A stretch of 27,522 nucleotides of DNA from JAGGSN01 sp965603725. GTDB taxonomy: Bacteria > Zixibacteria > MSB-5A5 > UBA10806 > 4484-95. The stretch is from assembly GCA_965603725.1 (NCBI GenBank), contig CBFDEC010000043.1:1-27522 (forward strand). Direction: 5' to 3'. Positions within the stretch are counted from its first letter, which is position 1. The number at the start of each line of letters is the position of its first letter. Below the pieces are notes generated by a model. That model worked only from the letters and a program-made list of their open reading frames with translations, did no database searches and was not told where the DNA came from. This document shows positions 13,438 to 21,182 of the stretch, piece after piece. A program made the translations under genes and the position numbers.

Positions 13438-15591
13438 ATGTGTAAAGGATTAAGATGCATGGGGCTGACGATTATTTTCGTTCTTGTATTGATTGGACCT
13501 TATTTTGTAATAACGTGTTTTGCTGAACCACCATCGGGAAAACCCGCCTATCCTGAATCAAAAACTGTCGATGTCGTCGATACGCTTCACGGCGTTGCTG
13601 TAGCCGATCCCTATCGCTGGCTGGAATATAATGACAGCGCCGATGTTCAAGCCTGGACCGACCAGCAAAATGCCCTGACTAGATCGTATCTCGACCAGGT
13701 GCCGGCTCGTGAGAAAATCAAGGCTCGTCTGGAAAATCTCTGGAACTACCCAACCCAAACAATGGTCACTAAATGTAAAAAACGATACTTTATCAGCAAA
13801 AATGCCGGTTTACAGGATCATAATATCCTTTACACTATGGATAAACCCGAAGGCGCTCAGAAAGTAGTAATCAATCCCAACACCTGGAGTGAGGAAGGTA
13901 CCTCCGCCATGGACTATTGGGTGCCCTCCGATGACGGCGACTTCATCACTTACGGCAAATCGGAAAGCGGCGCTGAACGGGGCATAATGCATATATACGA
14001 TGTTGTTTCCAGTAAGGAGCTGCCCGATACTATCCCCGACTGCCGCTACCCCAGTGTCAGCTGGCTGAAAGACAACTCCGGCTTTTTCTATAACCGTCAC
14101 CCCGCCAAGGGCACGGTTCCCGAGGGGGATGAAAGCTATTATGATAAAATCTTTTTTCACAAGCTCGGGGATGATTACACAAAGGACAAGCTCTATTACG
14201 ACAGAACCGACATCAAGGAGCTAGGCTATGGTTGTGATGTTTCCACTAATGACAGATTTTTAATCCTGTACGACTTCCTTGGCTCATCCCGCACGAACGA
14301 AATACGGGTGATTGATCTGGAAAAGGGCAGTTCGCCGGAAGATATCGTCACCGGCTTCAAAGCGTACTACTCCGGAATTACACTTGATACTGTATTATAT
14401 ATCCGTACCAACGAGGATGCCCCTAACTATAAGATCATGGCTATCAATTTAAAGAATCCCCAGCGTAAGAACTGGAAAGAGACCGTACCTGAGGGGGATG
14501 ACTTTTTGGAGGAGTTTACAATTATCAATAAAAAGCTGATCTTGCATTATCTTCACAACGCTCATTCGCAGGTCAAGATATACAGTCTTAACGACAAGCA
14601 CCTTAAGGATATTCCTTTACCGACTTTAGGCACTGTTACAGGCTTCTCCGGCAGATGGGATGATGATGAGATGTATCTGGGCTTCACCTCGTTTACGTAT
14701 CCCACAACTCATTACCGTTATGATTTCGATGCTAACGAACTGAACGAGTATTATCGATTCCCGGTCAAGGTCAATACCGAGGGTTATGTGACCGACCAGG
14801 TCTGGTACGAATCGAAAGACGGTACGAAAGTTTCGATGTTTGTAGTGTATAAGAATGATATCAAGTTTGATGGCAGCAATCCGGTTTATCTGACTGGCTA
14901 CGGCGGCTTCTCCGCCAATGAGACCCCGTATTTTTCATCGAGCCGGTTTATCTGGCTGGAAAACGGCGGTGTGTATGCATCGCCAAACCTCAGAGGTGGA
15001 GCCGAATACGGTGAAAAATGGCATCGCGGAGGGATGCTTGAAAACAAGCAAAACACTTTCGATGATTTTATCGCCGCTGCCGAATGGCTGATCGATAATA
15101 GCTATACCAGCCCTGAAAAGCTGGCTATCTCCGGCGGATCCAACGGAGGCCTTCTGGTGGGCGCGGTGGCAATCCAGCAGCCGGAGCTGTTTAAGGCGGT
15201 TTTCTGCAGTGTGCCATTACTTGATATGCTTCGCTTTCACCAGTTTCTGATGGCTCGCTACTGGGTTTCGGAATACGGCAGTTCCGAGGACCCCGAGCAG
15301 TTTAAGTATATTTATGCCTACTCACCATACCATAATGTGAAAAAAGGCGTGTCGTATCCGTCAATAATGTTTACTGCGAGTGAAACCGACAGTCGGGTTC
15401 ATCCGATGCATGCCAGCAAGATGACAGCCGCTTTACAGAATGCCACTTCATCCGATGCCCCGATACTGGCATATATCGACCGCAAAACCGGGCACGGCTG
15501 GGGTGTGCCAACCAATATCAGAATAGACAAACTCGCCGACAGGTATGCTTTCTTGTTCTGGCAACTTGGGATGAAGATAACAGTGGAATAG
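13438..15591 (+). CDS. Secreted prolyl oligopeptidase (S9A)
   Basis: A 717-residue serine peptidase that cleaves small peptides after proline. Residues 1-29 form a signal peptide (hydrophobic stretch GLTIIFVLVLIGPYFVI, likely cut after CFA), so it is exported. Residues 40-460 are the beta-propeller gate, opening with DTLHGVAVADPYRWLE. The C-terminal alpha/beta hydrolase has the triad Ser568 (GGSNGG), Asp651 (ETDSRVHP) and His686 (GHGWG). Length matches the family with an added signal peptide. GAAAGGA precedes ATG 13438. It stands alone; prolyl peptidases of this kind usually serve peptide scavenging. Confidence 0.95.
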   Translation: MCKGLRCMGLTIIFVLVLIGPYFVITCFAEPPSGKPAYPESKTVDVVDTLHGVAVADPYRWLEYNDSADVQAWTDQQNALTRSYLDQVPAREKIKARLENLWNYPTQTMVTKCKKRYFISKNAGLQDHNILYTMDKPEGAQKVVINPNTWSEEGTSAMDYWVPSDDGDFITYGKSESGAERGIMHIYDVVSSKELPDTIPDCRYPSVSWLKDNSGFFYNRHPAKGTVPEGDESYYDKIFFHKLGDDYTKDKLYYDRTDIKELGYGCDVSTNDRFLILYDFLGSSRTNEIRVIDLEKGSSPEDIVTGFKAYYSGITLDTVLYIRTNEDAPNYKIMAINLKNPQRKNWKETVPEGDDFLEEFTIINKKLILHYLHNAHSQVKIYSLNDKHLKDIPLPTLGTVTGFSGRWDDDEMYLGFTSFTYPTTHYRYDFDANELNEYYRFPVKVNTEGYVTDQVWYESKDGTKVSMFVVYKNDIKFDGSNPVYLTGYGGFSANETPYFSSSRFIWLENGGVYASPNLRGGAEYGEKWHRGGMLENKQNTFDDFIAAAEWLIDNSYTSPEKLAISGGSNGGLLVGAVAIQQPELFKAVFCSVPLLDMLRFHQFLMARYWVSEYGSSEDPEQFKYIYAYSPYHNVKKGVSYPSIMFTASETDSRVHPMHASKMTAALQNATSSDAPILAYIDRKTGHGWGVPTNIRIDKLADRYAFLFWQLGMKITVE

Positions 15592-15689
15592 AACATCCAA
15601 CACTGACCTGTTTCCGTGATGTCAAACGCTCTTCCCCATGGGTATAGTCGAAGGTTGGGGGCCTGCCCGCTCACAAGAGTGCTGTCGGG

Positions 15690-15883
15690 TGGCCTATTTA
15701 TTATACACAAAAACGGTTAATGCAATACTCGGGCGGAAGATAACCTCGCTCCAGGATGGCTTACAGCCAGCAGGCTATCACCAGGCGATTTGGCACGCCG
15801 ATGATAACTCCTCCAGCATGTATTTCTATAAGATTCAGGCGGGGGATTATACTGAGACTAAGAAGATGGTGTTGCTGAAGTAG
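15690..15883 (+). pseudogene. Relic of a surface protein: C-terminal FlgD/Por-like sorting domain
   Basis: The frame ending at TAG 15881-15883 encodes ILGRKITSLQDGLQPAGYHQ, then WHADDNSSSMYFYKIQAGDY and TETKKMVLLK. This is the standard C-terminus of large secreted proteins in FCB bacteria (LGR-x-V, LPAGxHxxxW, GxYFYxLxAGDYxxTxKMxLLK), part of the FlgD-like Ig or type IX-type sorting domain. Upstream of about 15690 the frame loses resemblance and no signal peptide or longer gene precedes it, so the N-terminal bulk has been lost. One typical Gly/Val before YFY is replaced by SSM, also pointing to decay. The remaining stretch 15884-16066 shows no feature. Confidence 0.7.
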
Positions 15884-16066
15884 TTAATACTGCACTAATA
15901 TATATCCGTAAAGTTTATTGTTCTTTCTATTAGACTTATTATGACACCTATAACTGATAGTATTATAATTTTGAAATTTTTAATTAACTCAGGATAAGTA
16001 TAACATAGCTTATAGACTAGGATTGGATGAAAGATTTAGCCACTATAATTCTGGAAGCCCCAATAA

Positions 16067-16486
16067 TCAATCATCTAAAATCAAATTATGGTATTCCTCA
16101 TCAATATGCGTGGCATCGGAGGCAGCAAAACCAATTAGTGAATCAGCCGGTGGTGAAGGTTTGAGGTAAGTCGGCAGTATGCTTATAGTTTCACGATGCG
16201 TCCAATTTGATGTTCCATAGCCCAGGGAAAAGCCAAAGATTATTAAAGCCGCCGCTTTGAACAGGGTATATGCTAAGCGATGTTTTCGATTTACTTCCGG
16301 TATTGATAGGAATTGCCCGCGTCCCCGGACATTACCTATAATATTAATTTCATTATGAATTACCTCAAGTTGCTTGCGGCATTCGGCGCATTCTTTTAAA
16401 TGTAATTCGATTTCATCTAGTTCTTTATCGTTATCGATAATCTCCAACGCATACTCTAATATTTTATCCTCACTGATATGGTTCAT
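16067..16486 (-). CDS. Anti-sigma factor with zinc-finger domain and one membrane span
   Basis: A 139-residue protein. The N-terminal zinc-binding anti-sigma motif is H-x3-C-x2-C (His29, Cys33, Cys36; HLKECAEC). A single membrane helix spans about residues 73-92 (TLFKAAALIIFGFSLGYG), leaving a short periplasmic tail of about 45 residues. It should bind and hold the partner sigma factor at the membrane until a signal releases it. Its ATG overlaps the sigma stop codon (ATGA), the classical arrangement, with AAAGGG upstream. Confidence 0.92.
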   Translation of the reverse strand: MNHISEDKILEYALEIIDNDKELDEIELHLKECAECRKQLEVIHNEINIIGNVRGRGQFLSIPEVNRKHRLAYTLFKAAALIIFGFSLGYGTSNWTHRETISILPTYLKPSPPADSLIGFAASDATHIDEEYHNLILDD

Positions 16487-17046
16487 TCCAAAATCCCTTT
16501 CTCTCTTAAAATTTCACGGCAGCGTTTTACAGCATAAAATATGCGGGATTTGACAGTTCCCAGCGATAGTTTCGTTAATTCGGCTATCTCATTATAGCTG
16601 TGATCGGCATAGAAACGTAATACCAATATTTCACGATGCTTGTTATCAAGACTGCAAATCGTCTCCGCCACCAAACGATCACGTTCATCGTGAAGAATAT
16701 CGGCCAGTGAATTCTGTTTTTTATCGACAATTGCTTTGTTGTCAAACCCCTCGTTGCGTTTCAAGCGCTTTAGTTCTTTCAATGCCAGCCTATAGGCTAT
16801 TGTGCTTAATAATCCCTGAACGGTACCTGTATTATTTTTAATCTTTGCTCTGAATGCTCGAATAAAAGTCTCCTGCACGATATCCTCAGCCGCAGCTGAT
16901 GACCCGGTGATTAAAAGGGCAAGTGACAAGAGACGTGGTTGATGATCCTTCGTTAGATTAATCCAGGCCGAATTGTCGCCTTGTTGAGCTCTGCGAAAGC
17001 ATTCCCATTCCGAACTCAAGGTTTGATGCCTTTTTGCCTGCACCAT
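16483..17046 (-). CDS. ECF-family RNA polymerase sigma factor
   Basis: A 187-residue sigma factor with region 2 at about 15-72 (FRRAQQGDNSAW, DIVQETFIRAFRA) and region 4 at about 125-183 (HREILVLRFYADHSYNEIAELTKLSLGTVKSRIFYAVKR), and no region 1 or 3. It redirects RNA polymerase to a small regulon. Start is uncertain: ATG 17046 overlaps the upstream gene by 31 bp and has only a weak ribosome binding site, whereas TTG 17019 would overlap its stop by TTGA. Both keep the conserved domains intact. Confidence 0.93.
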   Translation of the reverse strand: MVQAKRHQTLSSEWECFRRAQQGDNSAWINLTKDHQPRLLSLALLITGSSAAAEDIVQETFIRAFRAKIKNNTGTVQGLLSTIAYRLALKELKRLKRNEGFDNKAIVDKKQNSLADILHDERDRLVAETICSLDNKHREILVLRFYADHSYNEIAELTKLSLGTVKSRIFYAVKRCREILREKGILE

Positions 17047-18305
17047 TTTTTTATTTCTTCAACATCCGATTGTTCACACCAGGTTTGATAGATATCACCC
17101 CGGTATTTCTCAGCAACAAATTTATCTACGTATTCAAGATACCATTTAAACAGTTTAGCTCGAAGTTTAGGCGCATGGATTTTAAGAGAATCCAGGTTTG
17201 CAACTGATCCAATAGTGTAATTAGCCAACAATTGACGTCCGGCATCACCTTTTGATGAATATCGCAAACGCCAGCTATTCAGTCCATCTGTACGGAATTC
17301 TTCCATCCACTTATTATATACCTCCCGAAGCTGTTTGCCATAGGAAATTTTAGGTGATGTTACCAATGTCACCAGCCCTAAATCCCTTCCTCTTTTCGAC
17401 AGCGGTTTGAGATTATCCGTAATATAAAGCGTTTTGGCAAAATATACAGGACGGTTTGCATGTTCTGCTGAATTGATGATCATATAGATAAGGGTATCAC
17501 AGAATGGGCCGGTTGGTGGTATCGATATTTTCTTATCTTTTATTTGTTGTTTGATAAAACCCCTGAGATTGTCCAGATTGCCTTTGCTTATAAATCGAGG
17601 GGCGCCATGCTCGATTACATAAATTGGATACCAATCCGAGTTGAGCAAACTGCGGTTAATTATTGTGACATCCGTACGCATTTGCAAAACGTTTTGAAGA
17701 ATCCAGATCGGATAAGTATCATTGTCGCCGTTAGTGATAATAATCGCGTTATTATCGAGGCTAATAAGCATATTGTAACAGAAATCCATCACCTCATCCT
17801 GAATTGTACCGCTCTCAAGCAGCTTCCGTAGAGCCAAATTCAACTCCTCATGCTCACCCTCATCCATATAGTGAATAACCAGTGAAAACCAAGGATCAGA
17901 GTATTTAGGATCCAGAGCAACAGCCTGTTCCAGATATCTTCGGGCATCTCTGTTGGCGTGCGCTCCATGTTTTAACATTGACTTGAGATAAAGCAATGTA
18001 GGATTAGCTTGATATTTTCTCAAGCCCTGATTCAGAAGTTCTTCATAATCTTTATCCTCATCTTTATCCTCGGCATACCGGGCGGCATACATCCAATTGG
18101 CATATGCGTATTCGGACGGGTAAGCATCATGATAGGCTTTCCATTGTTTTGCTAATTTAACATAGGTCGATTCATTGTAGATAACTAATCTTTTACTTTT
18201 AATCTCCTCGGGCCGTTCGATCTCCGCGGCATCTAAATAACTTAATGGTATTAAAAAGATTATCGCGGATACGATATAGGCGCAAAATAAATGATACTTT
18301 TTCAT
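17016..18305 (-). CDS. Exported TPR/DUF2723-like protein coupled to an ECF sigma factor
   Basis: A 429-residue protein with a signal peptide (YIVSAIIFLIPLSYLDAAE, cut near residue 27). Residues about 60-165 look like TPR helices (AYPSEYAYANWMYAARYAE, ARRYLEQAVALDPKYSDPWF). Residues 185-228 (NNAIIITNGDNDTYPIWILQ to RTDVTIINRSLLNSDWYP) closely resemble the soluble part of DUF2723 membrane proteins, but the many transmembrane helices of that family are absent. It should act in the periplasm or at the envelope. ATG 18305 follows AAAGGAG. Function unknown; overlap with the sigma gene suggests a sensor or target in the same stress response. Confidence 0.8.
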   Translation of the reverse strand: MKKYHLFCAYIVSAIIFLIPLSYLDAAEIERPEEIKSKRLVIYNESTYVKLAKQWKAYHDAYPSEYAYANWMYAARYAEDKDEDKDYEELLNQGLRKYQANPTLLYLKSMLKHGAHANRDARRYLEQAVALDPKYSDPWFSLVIHYMDEGEHEELNLALRKLLESGTIQDEVMDFCYNMLISLDNNAIIITNGDNDTYPIWILQNVLQMRTDVTIINRSLLNSDWYPIYVIEHGAPRFISKGNLDNLRGFIKQQIKDKKISIPPTGPFCDTLIYMIINSAEHANRPVYFAKTLYITDNLKPLSKRGRDLGLVTLVTSPKISYGKQLREVYNKWMEEFRTDGLNSWRLRYSSKGDAGRQLLANYTIGSVANLDSLKIHAPKLRAKLFKWYLEYVDKFVAEKYRGDIYQTWCEQSDVEEIKKWCRQKGIKP

Positions 18306-18694
18306 GTCTATTTCTCCTTTCTACTATAACAATCTCGATGAGTAGAAAAAGTTCATTAAAAAATAGGAATATAATAGTATTTATTTTCACCTCGTTATTA
18401 TGATGTCTTTTAACTTATTGCTTTCCAACGGGTTCCGCCCACATATTTAAAGCATGTGAAGATTTCGAATTCAAAACTCACAAAAGTTTGTCCACATGAC
18501 CTTGACGGCTGAGAGTGAGGTCGGGGCCGTCTATTCCCCGCGTCAACAATAAGATAATATGAAAAGGCCGCTTGGGGAGTGTGTTGATACCAAACGGGAT
18601 GGCTGCGGTGTTTTAAGATAAAAAAGGCAGTCGGCGGCTGCCTTCTTTGTTGAGAATAGGCAAATATTAAACCGCTACAATTTAGCCACAGGGT
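18306..18694. other. Intergenic stretch without a recognisable gene
   Basis: The left part up to about 18420 is AT-rich and should hold the promoter of the leftward sigma-factor operon, but I cannot fix its boxes. A short inverted repeat GACGGC/GCCGTC lies at 18504-18531. A leftward frame over most of this region has no codon pattern or motif I can support as a gene. A terminator hairpin sits at 18624-18644. Confidence 0.5.
18618..18650. terminator. Bidirectional terminator-like hairpin
   Basis: AAGGCAG (18624-18630) pairs with CTGCCTT (18638-18644) around a 7-nt loop. The left flank is A-rich (ATAAAAAAGG) and the right flank is CTTTGTT, so it could stop transcription in either direction, better leftward. 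Confidence 0.5.
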
Positions 18695-18740
18695 GGCACA
18701 TTTTTCGACCGCCACTTGGTACGCTTTTCAAGCGCTGTTT
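18695..18740 (+). repeat. Two tandem 23-bp units, probable IS21-type end remnant, copy 1
   Basis: Two adjacent units, 18695-18717 and 18718-18740, share the pattern GGYACRYTTTTC followed by RASCGC. A pair of the same units in the same orientation lies at 20000-20045. Repeated GGTACA-CTTTTCGACCGC sites are what I recall from the multiple terminal repeats of IS21-family elements (transposase binding sites); that link is inference. No istA or istB is present. Confidence 0.5.
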
Positions 18741-19006
18741 ACATAGCTGAAGGCAGACAACAAAAACACTGTGTGGCAAGTTATATTTTATCCTGTCACA
18801 AAGGAATAAAATCGATTTGGACTATGGAAACTACAATTAAATATGAACATGATAAATTATTAACCATTGGGGTATGGAACGAATCAAGGGAAATCAGGCA
18901 AATTAGAGGTAAAAGTAATAGATATCCTACGAAGCAAGAGATGTTAATTATTCGTCGTTGGGCAGATCAGGAGGGATTGGAAATTGCTTCATATTTATTG
19001 AATTAG
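18741..19006 (+). pseudogene. Fragment of a PcfJ-like protein
   Basis: The frame encodes EGRQQKHCVASYILSCHKG, then a beta-rich part (LLTIGVWNESREIRQIRGKSNRYP) and ends WADQEGLEIASYLLN. This matches the C-terminal half of PcfJ-domain proteins (EGRxMxHCVxSY ... G ... I ... QxRGxxNxxP ... W), a family named after a conjugative-plasmid gene and common in mobile DNA. The normal protein is several hundred residues; here resemblance begins right after the IS21-like end at 18695-18740, so the N-terminal part was lost. A TTG at 18716 inside the IS-like end is the only upstream start candidate and has no ribosome binding site. Confidence 0.6.
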
Positions 19007-19056
19007 AAACTATATAATAGCATATTGACTCAATTCTATAAATTAATATATTTATG

Positions 19057-19368
19057 CATTAGTGTCCGGCTTTTTGATAAACAATAAACTCACAACTGTC
19101 ATCCCCGCGAAAGCGGGGATCTATAATGTGGTATATCCTGTTCAATCACTTCTGCTTAAAACAAACCGGAAAAACATCAATTACCATAGATTCCTGCTTA
19201 CGCAGGAATGACAATTTTCGTATCTCAAAATAAAATCCATAATCTTTGAAGACAACCACATATAATATGACAACTCTAACTCCTTAAAACAAAATCGATT
19301 AATTTCTACCAATATTTCACAATCTTCAAATTATTCATCCTGTTCTTGAAAAAGCCCGGACACTAATG
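19057..19368. mobile_element. MITE-like element, copy 2, abutting a truncated recombinase
   Basis: 312 bp with ends CATTAGTGTCCGG (19057-19069) and CCGGACACTAATG (19356-19368), a perfect inverted repeat. It aligns along its whole length, in the same orientation, with the element at 676-1009: same ends, a GC palindrome near the left, the shared block CAGGAATGACAATTTTCGTATCT and similar right arm. No target duplication is visible (left flank ATATTTATG, right flank ACCCTGGAT), which suggests that a deletion or recombination followed insertion. Confidence 0.82.
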
Positions 19369-19911
19369 ACCCTGGATGATAATTTGATTTCTCTTGAAAT
19401 CGATATCATCCCACGTCAATGACAAAGATTCTCCCAAACGTGTGCCTTTTGCCAAGTAGAAATTTACAAGTTGTGCAAAACCTGTATTTTTAAATGCGGC
19501 CTTGACCCTTTGGATTTCCTCCAAACTCAAATACCTGGGGTATTCCGATTGAGGTACTCTGATATAGCGAATATTATCGAGAGGATTTTTATCCATTAAT
19601 TCCCACCTAATTGCCGTATTGAATGCAACCTTGAGATGGCGAAATTCAAGATTAACGGTTGATGGTGAGATACCCTTGTCCAATCGATGCTTTCGATAAT
19701 TTTCTAGAGTCAAGGGGCGAATCGAACGGATATTAACATCGCCTATGAAATTAAAAAAGTGTTGAAGTACTTCCCGTTCACGTTTTACCGTCCTTGGTGC
19801 CTTAACCTGGTCACAGTAGTCAAGATAATTAAAAATGTATTGACCGAGCTTTTTGCTCCTTTGGTTTGAAATGAAAAAGCTCCGTGGATACGGAGCTTGG
19901 TTTGTTAACAA
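19363..19911 (-). pseudogene. Truncated tyrosine recombinase (phage-type integrase)
   Basis: 182 residues remain. Residues 20-110 are the core-binding SAM-like domain (FNYLDYCDQVKAPRTVKRE, LTLENYRKHRLDKGISPSTVN, LKVAFNTAIRWELMDKNPLDNI). The catalytic domain begins (YLSLEEIQRVKAAF) and reaches the first catalytic arginine (KGTRLGESLSLTWDDID), then stops after IIIQGH. The stop codon TAG belongs to the terminus of the adjoining MITE-like element. The HxxR, H/W and tyrosine part, about 120 residues, is missing, so it cannot be active. The start is uncertain: TTG 19911 has no proper ribosome binding site and a terminator hairpin covers codons 5-12. Confidence 0.85.
19870..19898 (-). terminator. 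Intrinsic terminator overlapping the recombinase 5' end
   Basis: Read leftward: AAGCTCCGT, loop ATCC, ACGGAGCTT, then TTTCA. The stem (19877-19885 with 19890-19898) is a perfect 9 bp and shares Ts with the downstream run. It lies inside the first codons of the recombinase frame, so either the true gene started downstream or its promoter side has been replaced. Confidence 0.6.
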
Positions 19912-19999
19912 TTTCCTTATACCTGAAAAAGGAAGTTATAATCTTATATGGGTTTATCTTGGACTAATAGCGAGTCCGGTGTTATAGGATTCCAGAGAC

Positions 20000-20045
20000 G
20001 GTACATCTTTCAACCGCCGCCTGGTACACTTTTCGACTGCTGTTT
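20000..20045 (+). repeat. Two tandem 23-bp units, probable IS21-type end remnant, copy 2
   Basis: Units at 20000-20022 and 20023-20045 match each other and the pair at 18695-18740 (pattern GGTACAYYTTTC then RACYGC). Same orientation as copy 1. The remaining sequence between 19912 and 20228 shows no gene; the promoter proposed for the envelope cluster starts 12 bp to the right. Confidence 0.5.
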
Positions 20046-20057
20046 GCAATATTTTCC

Positions 20058-20086
20058 TTGCGTTTAATTTTAGTTTAGCTTATTAT
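20058..20086 (+). promoter_or_regulatory. Possible promoter of the envelope gene cluster
   Basis: TTGCGT (20058-20063) and TATTAT (20081-20086) with a 17-bp spacer. The -10 box is good, the -35 box is weak. It is the best candidate upstream of the five genes at 20229-27397 and adjoins the IS21-like end. Confidence 0.35.
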
Positions 20087-20228
20087 TCTGAGGGAAATAA
20101 GCATGTTTCTGGCGTGAATAGTACGTGTAGTTATGTGCTTATCAATTGAATAACGGGAGAATCAAATTAAATACAGAATTAGTAATCTGGATTACCGTCT
20201 AGGAAATGATCAATCAGGGCGAGTATCA

Positions 20229-21152
20229 TTGTTCAGTATAATAATGATATTGATGTTGATCGTTACTTTATATGGATTAAATGTCATATATTCTGATTGG
20301 GAAGAAATTGAATTAATTCCGCTTAAAATTAGAATAACCAATGATCTTCGTCACTCCATCGGCGGGGTCGGTATAACAATCGACGATAAATTTATTGGCC
20401 AAACCAATGAAATGGGTGAAATCACAGCCTTGATAGCTAAACCAGACGATATTCACATATTGGCCCGGAAACACCCTTTTCATGCTCTGGACACGACTAT
20501 TTCTTTACAGAACAATGGATTAGATGTCGGTTTCTTGATGCGTAAACCGTTTGCTTCGTTGAAAATCGTCGCGTTGAATGAATCAGGAGAACCCCTTAAG
20601 GATGCTAGTATCACCTTGAATAGAAATGAATTCGGCCAGACCGATGAAAATGGCAGTTTTTTAATTAATGAAACTCTTCATTTGCTTGATAGTGTTGAAG
20701 TGAAGTTGAATAAAGATGGTTTCGAAAATTTAATCGATTATGTTTTTCTAGCCGATACAAGCCAGGAAACAAATTTTACCATGGTTAAAAAAGCTACTCC
20801 TACTCCGACAAAAACTAAATCGGTTTCCCGGCCTAAACCGGATTTTCAATCGCATTTCGATCTGGCTAATCGGTATCTCGATAAAGCGATTTCTGGCGAT
20901 ACAAAGTCCTATGGGCGTGCATTAAGCGAGATTAACACCGCTATAAGCTCCCGTCCCAAGTATGTGCCGGCCAAACAACTCAAAGTTGAAATCCTTTATA
21001 ATTTTGCCAAATCTTTGCGAGATTCCAAATTGCTAAATGAAGCTGCTAATCGCTGTGGGGAAGCCTTGAAGGTTTATAAAGATATCCCTGAGGATCAGAT
21101 ATTCCAGGAAATACAAAAGCTAAAAGCCGAAATAGATAAAAAATTAAATTGA
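20229..21152 (+). CDS. Membrane-anchored protein with carboxypeptidase-regulatory-like and helical repeat domains
   Basis: About 307 residues. An N-terminal membrane anchor (IIMILMLIVTLYGLNVIY, residues 4-21) is followed by two beta-sandwich domains of the carboxypeptidase-regulatory/PEGA kind: about 30-105 (VGITIDDKFIGQTNEMGEITA) and 108-185 (PLKDASITLNRNEFGQTDENGSF). A Pro/Thr/Lys linker (187-201) leads to a TPR-like helical domain (205-307). It should face the periplasm. The start is unclear: TTG 20229 is used, but the frame is open back to 20154 and a good ribosome binding site (GGGAGA, 20155-20160) precedes an ATT codon at 20166. Gene 1 of a five-gene co-directional cluster. Confidence 0.75.
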   Translation: MFSIIMILMLIVTLYGLNVIYSDWEEIELIPLKIRITNDLRHSIGGVGITIDDKFIGQTNEMGEITALIAKPDDIHILARKHPFHALDTTISLQNNGLDVGFLMRKPFASLKIVALNESGEPLKDASITLNRNEFGQTDENGSFLINETLHLLDSVEVKLNKDGFENLIDYVFLADTSQETNFTMVKKATPTPTKTKSVSRPKPDFQSHFDLANRYLDKAISGDTKSYGRALSEINTAISSRPKYVPAKQLKVEILYNFAKSLRDSKLLNEAANRCGEALKVYKDIPEDQIFQEIQKLKAEIDKKLN

Positions 21153-21182
21153 TAATGAGAGTTCAGAAACTCCGGAGGAAAA

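Noticed and set aside
18410..18715. Leftward 101-codon frame in the gap between the sigma operon and the PcfJ fragment
   Set aside because: It crosses the terminator hairpin and the IS21-like end repeat, has no ribosome binding site, and shows no motif or protein-like composition.
19024..19052. Promoter-like pair TTGACT and TATATT with 16-bp spacing pointing into MITE-like copy 2
   Set aside because: There is no gene downstream and the region is AT-rich enough for such matches to arise by chance.
18695..20045. Complete genomic island with attachment sites
   Set aside because: No tRNA gene and no att-like direct repeat at the borders could be found; the content is better described as separate relics.
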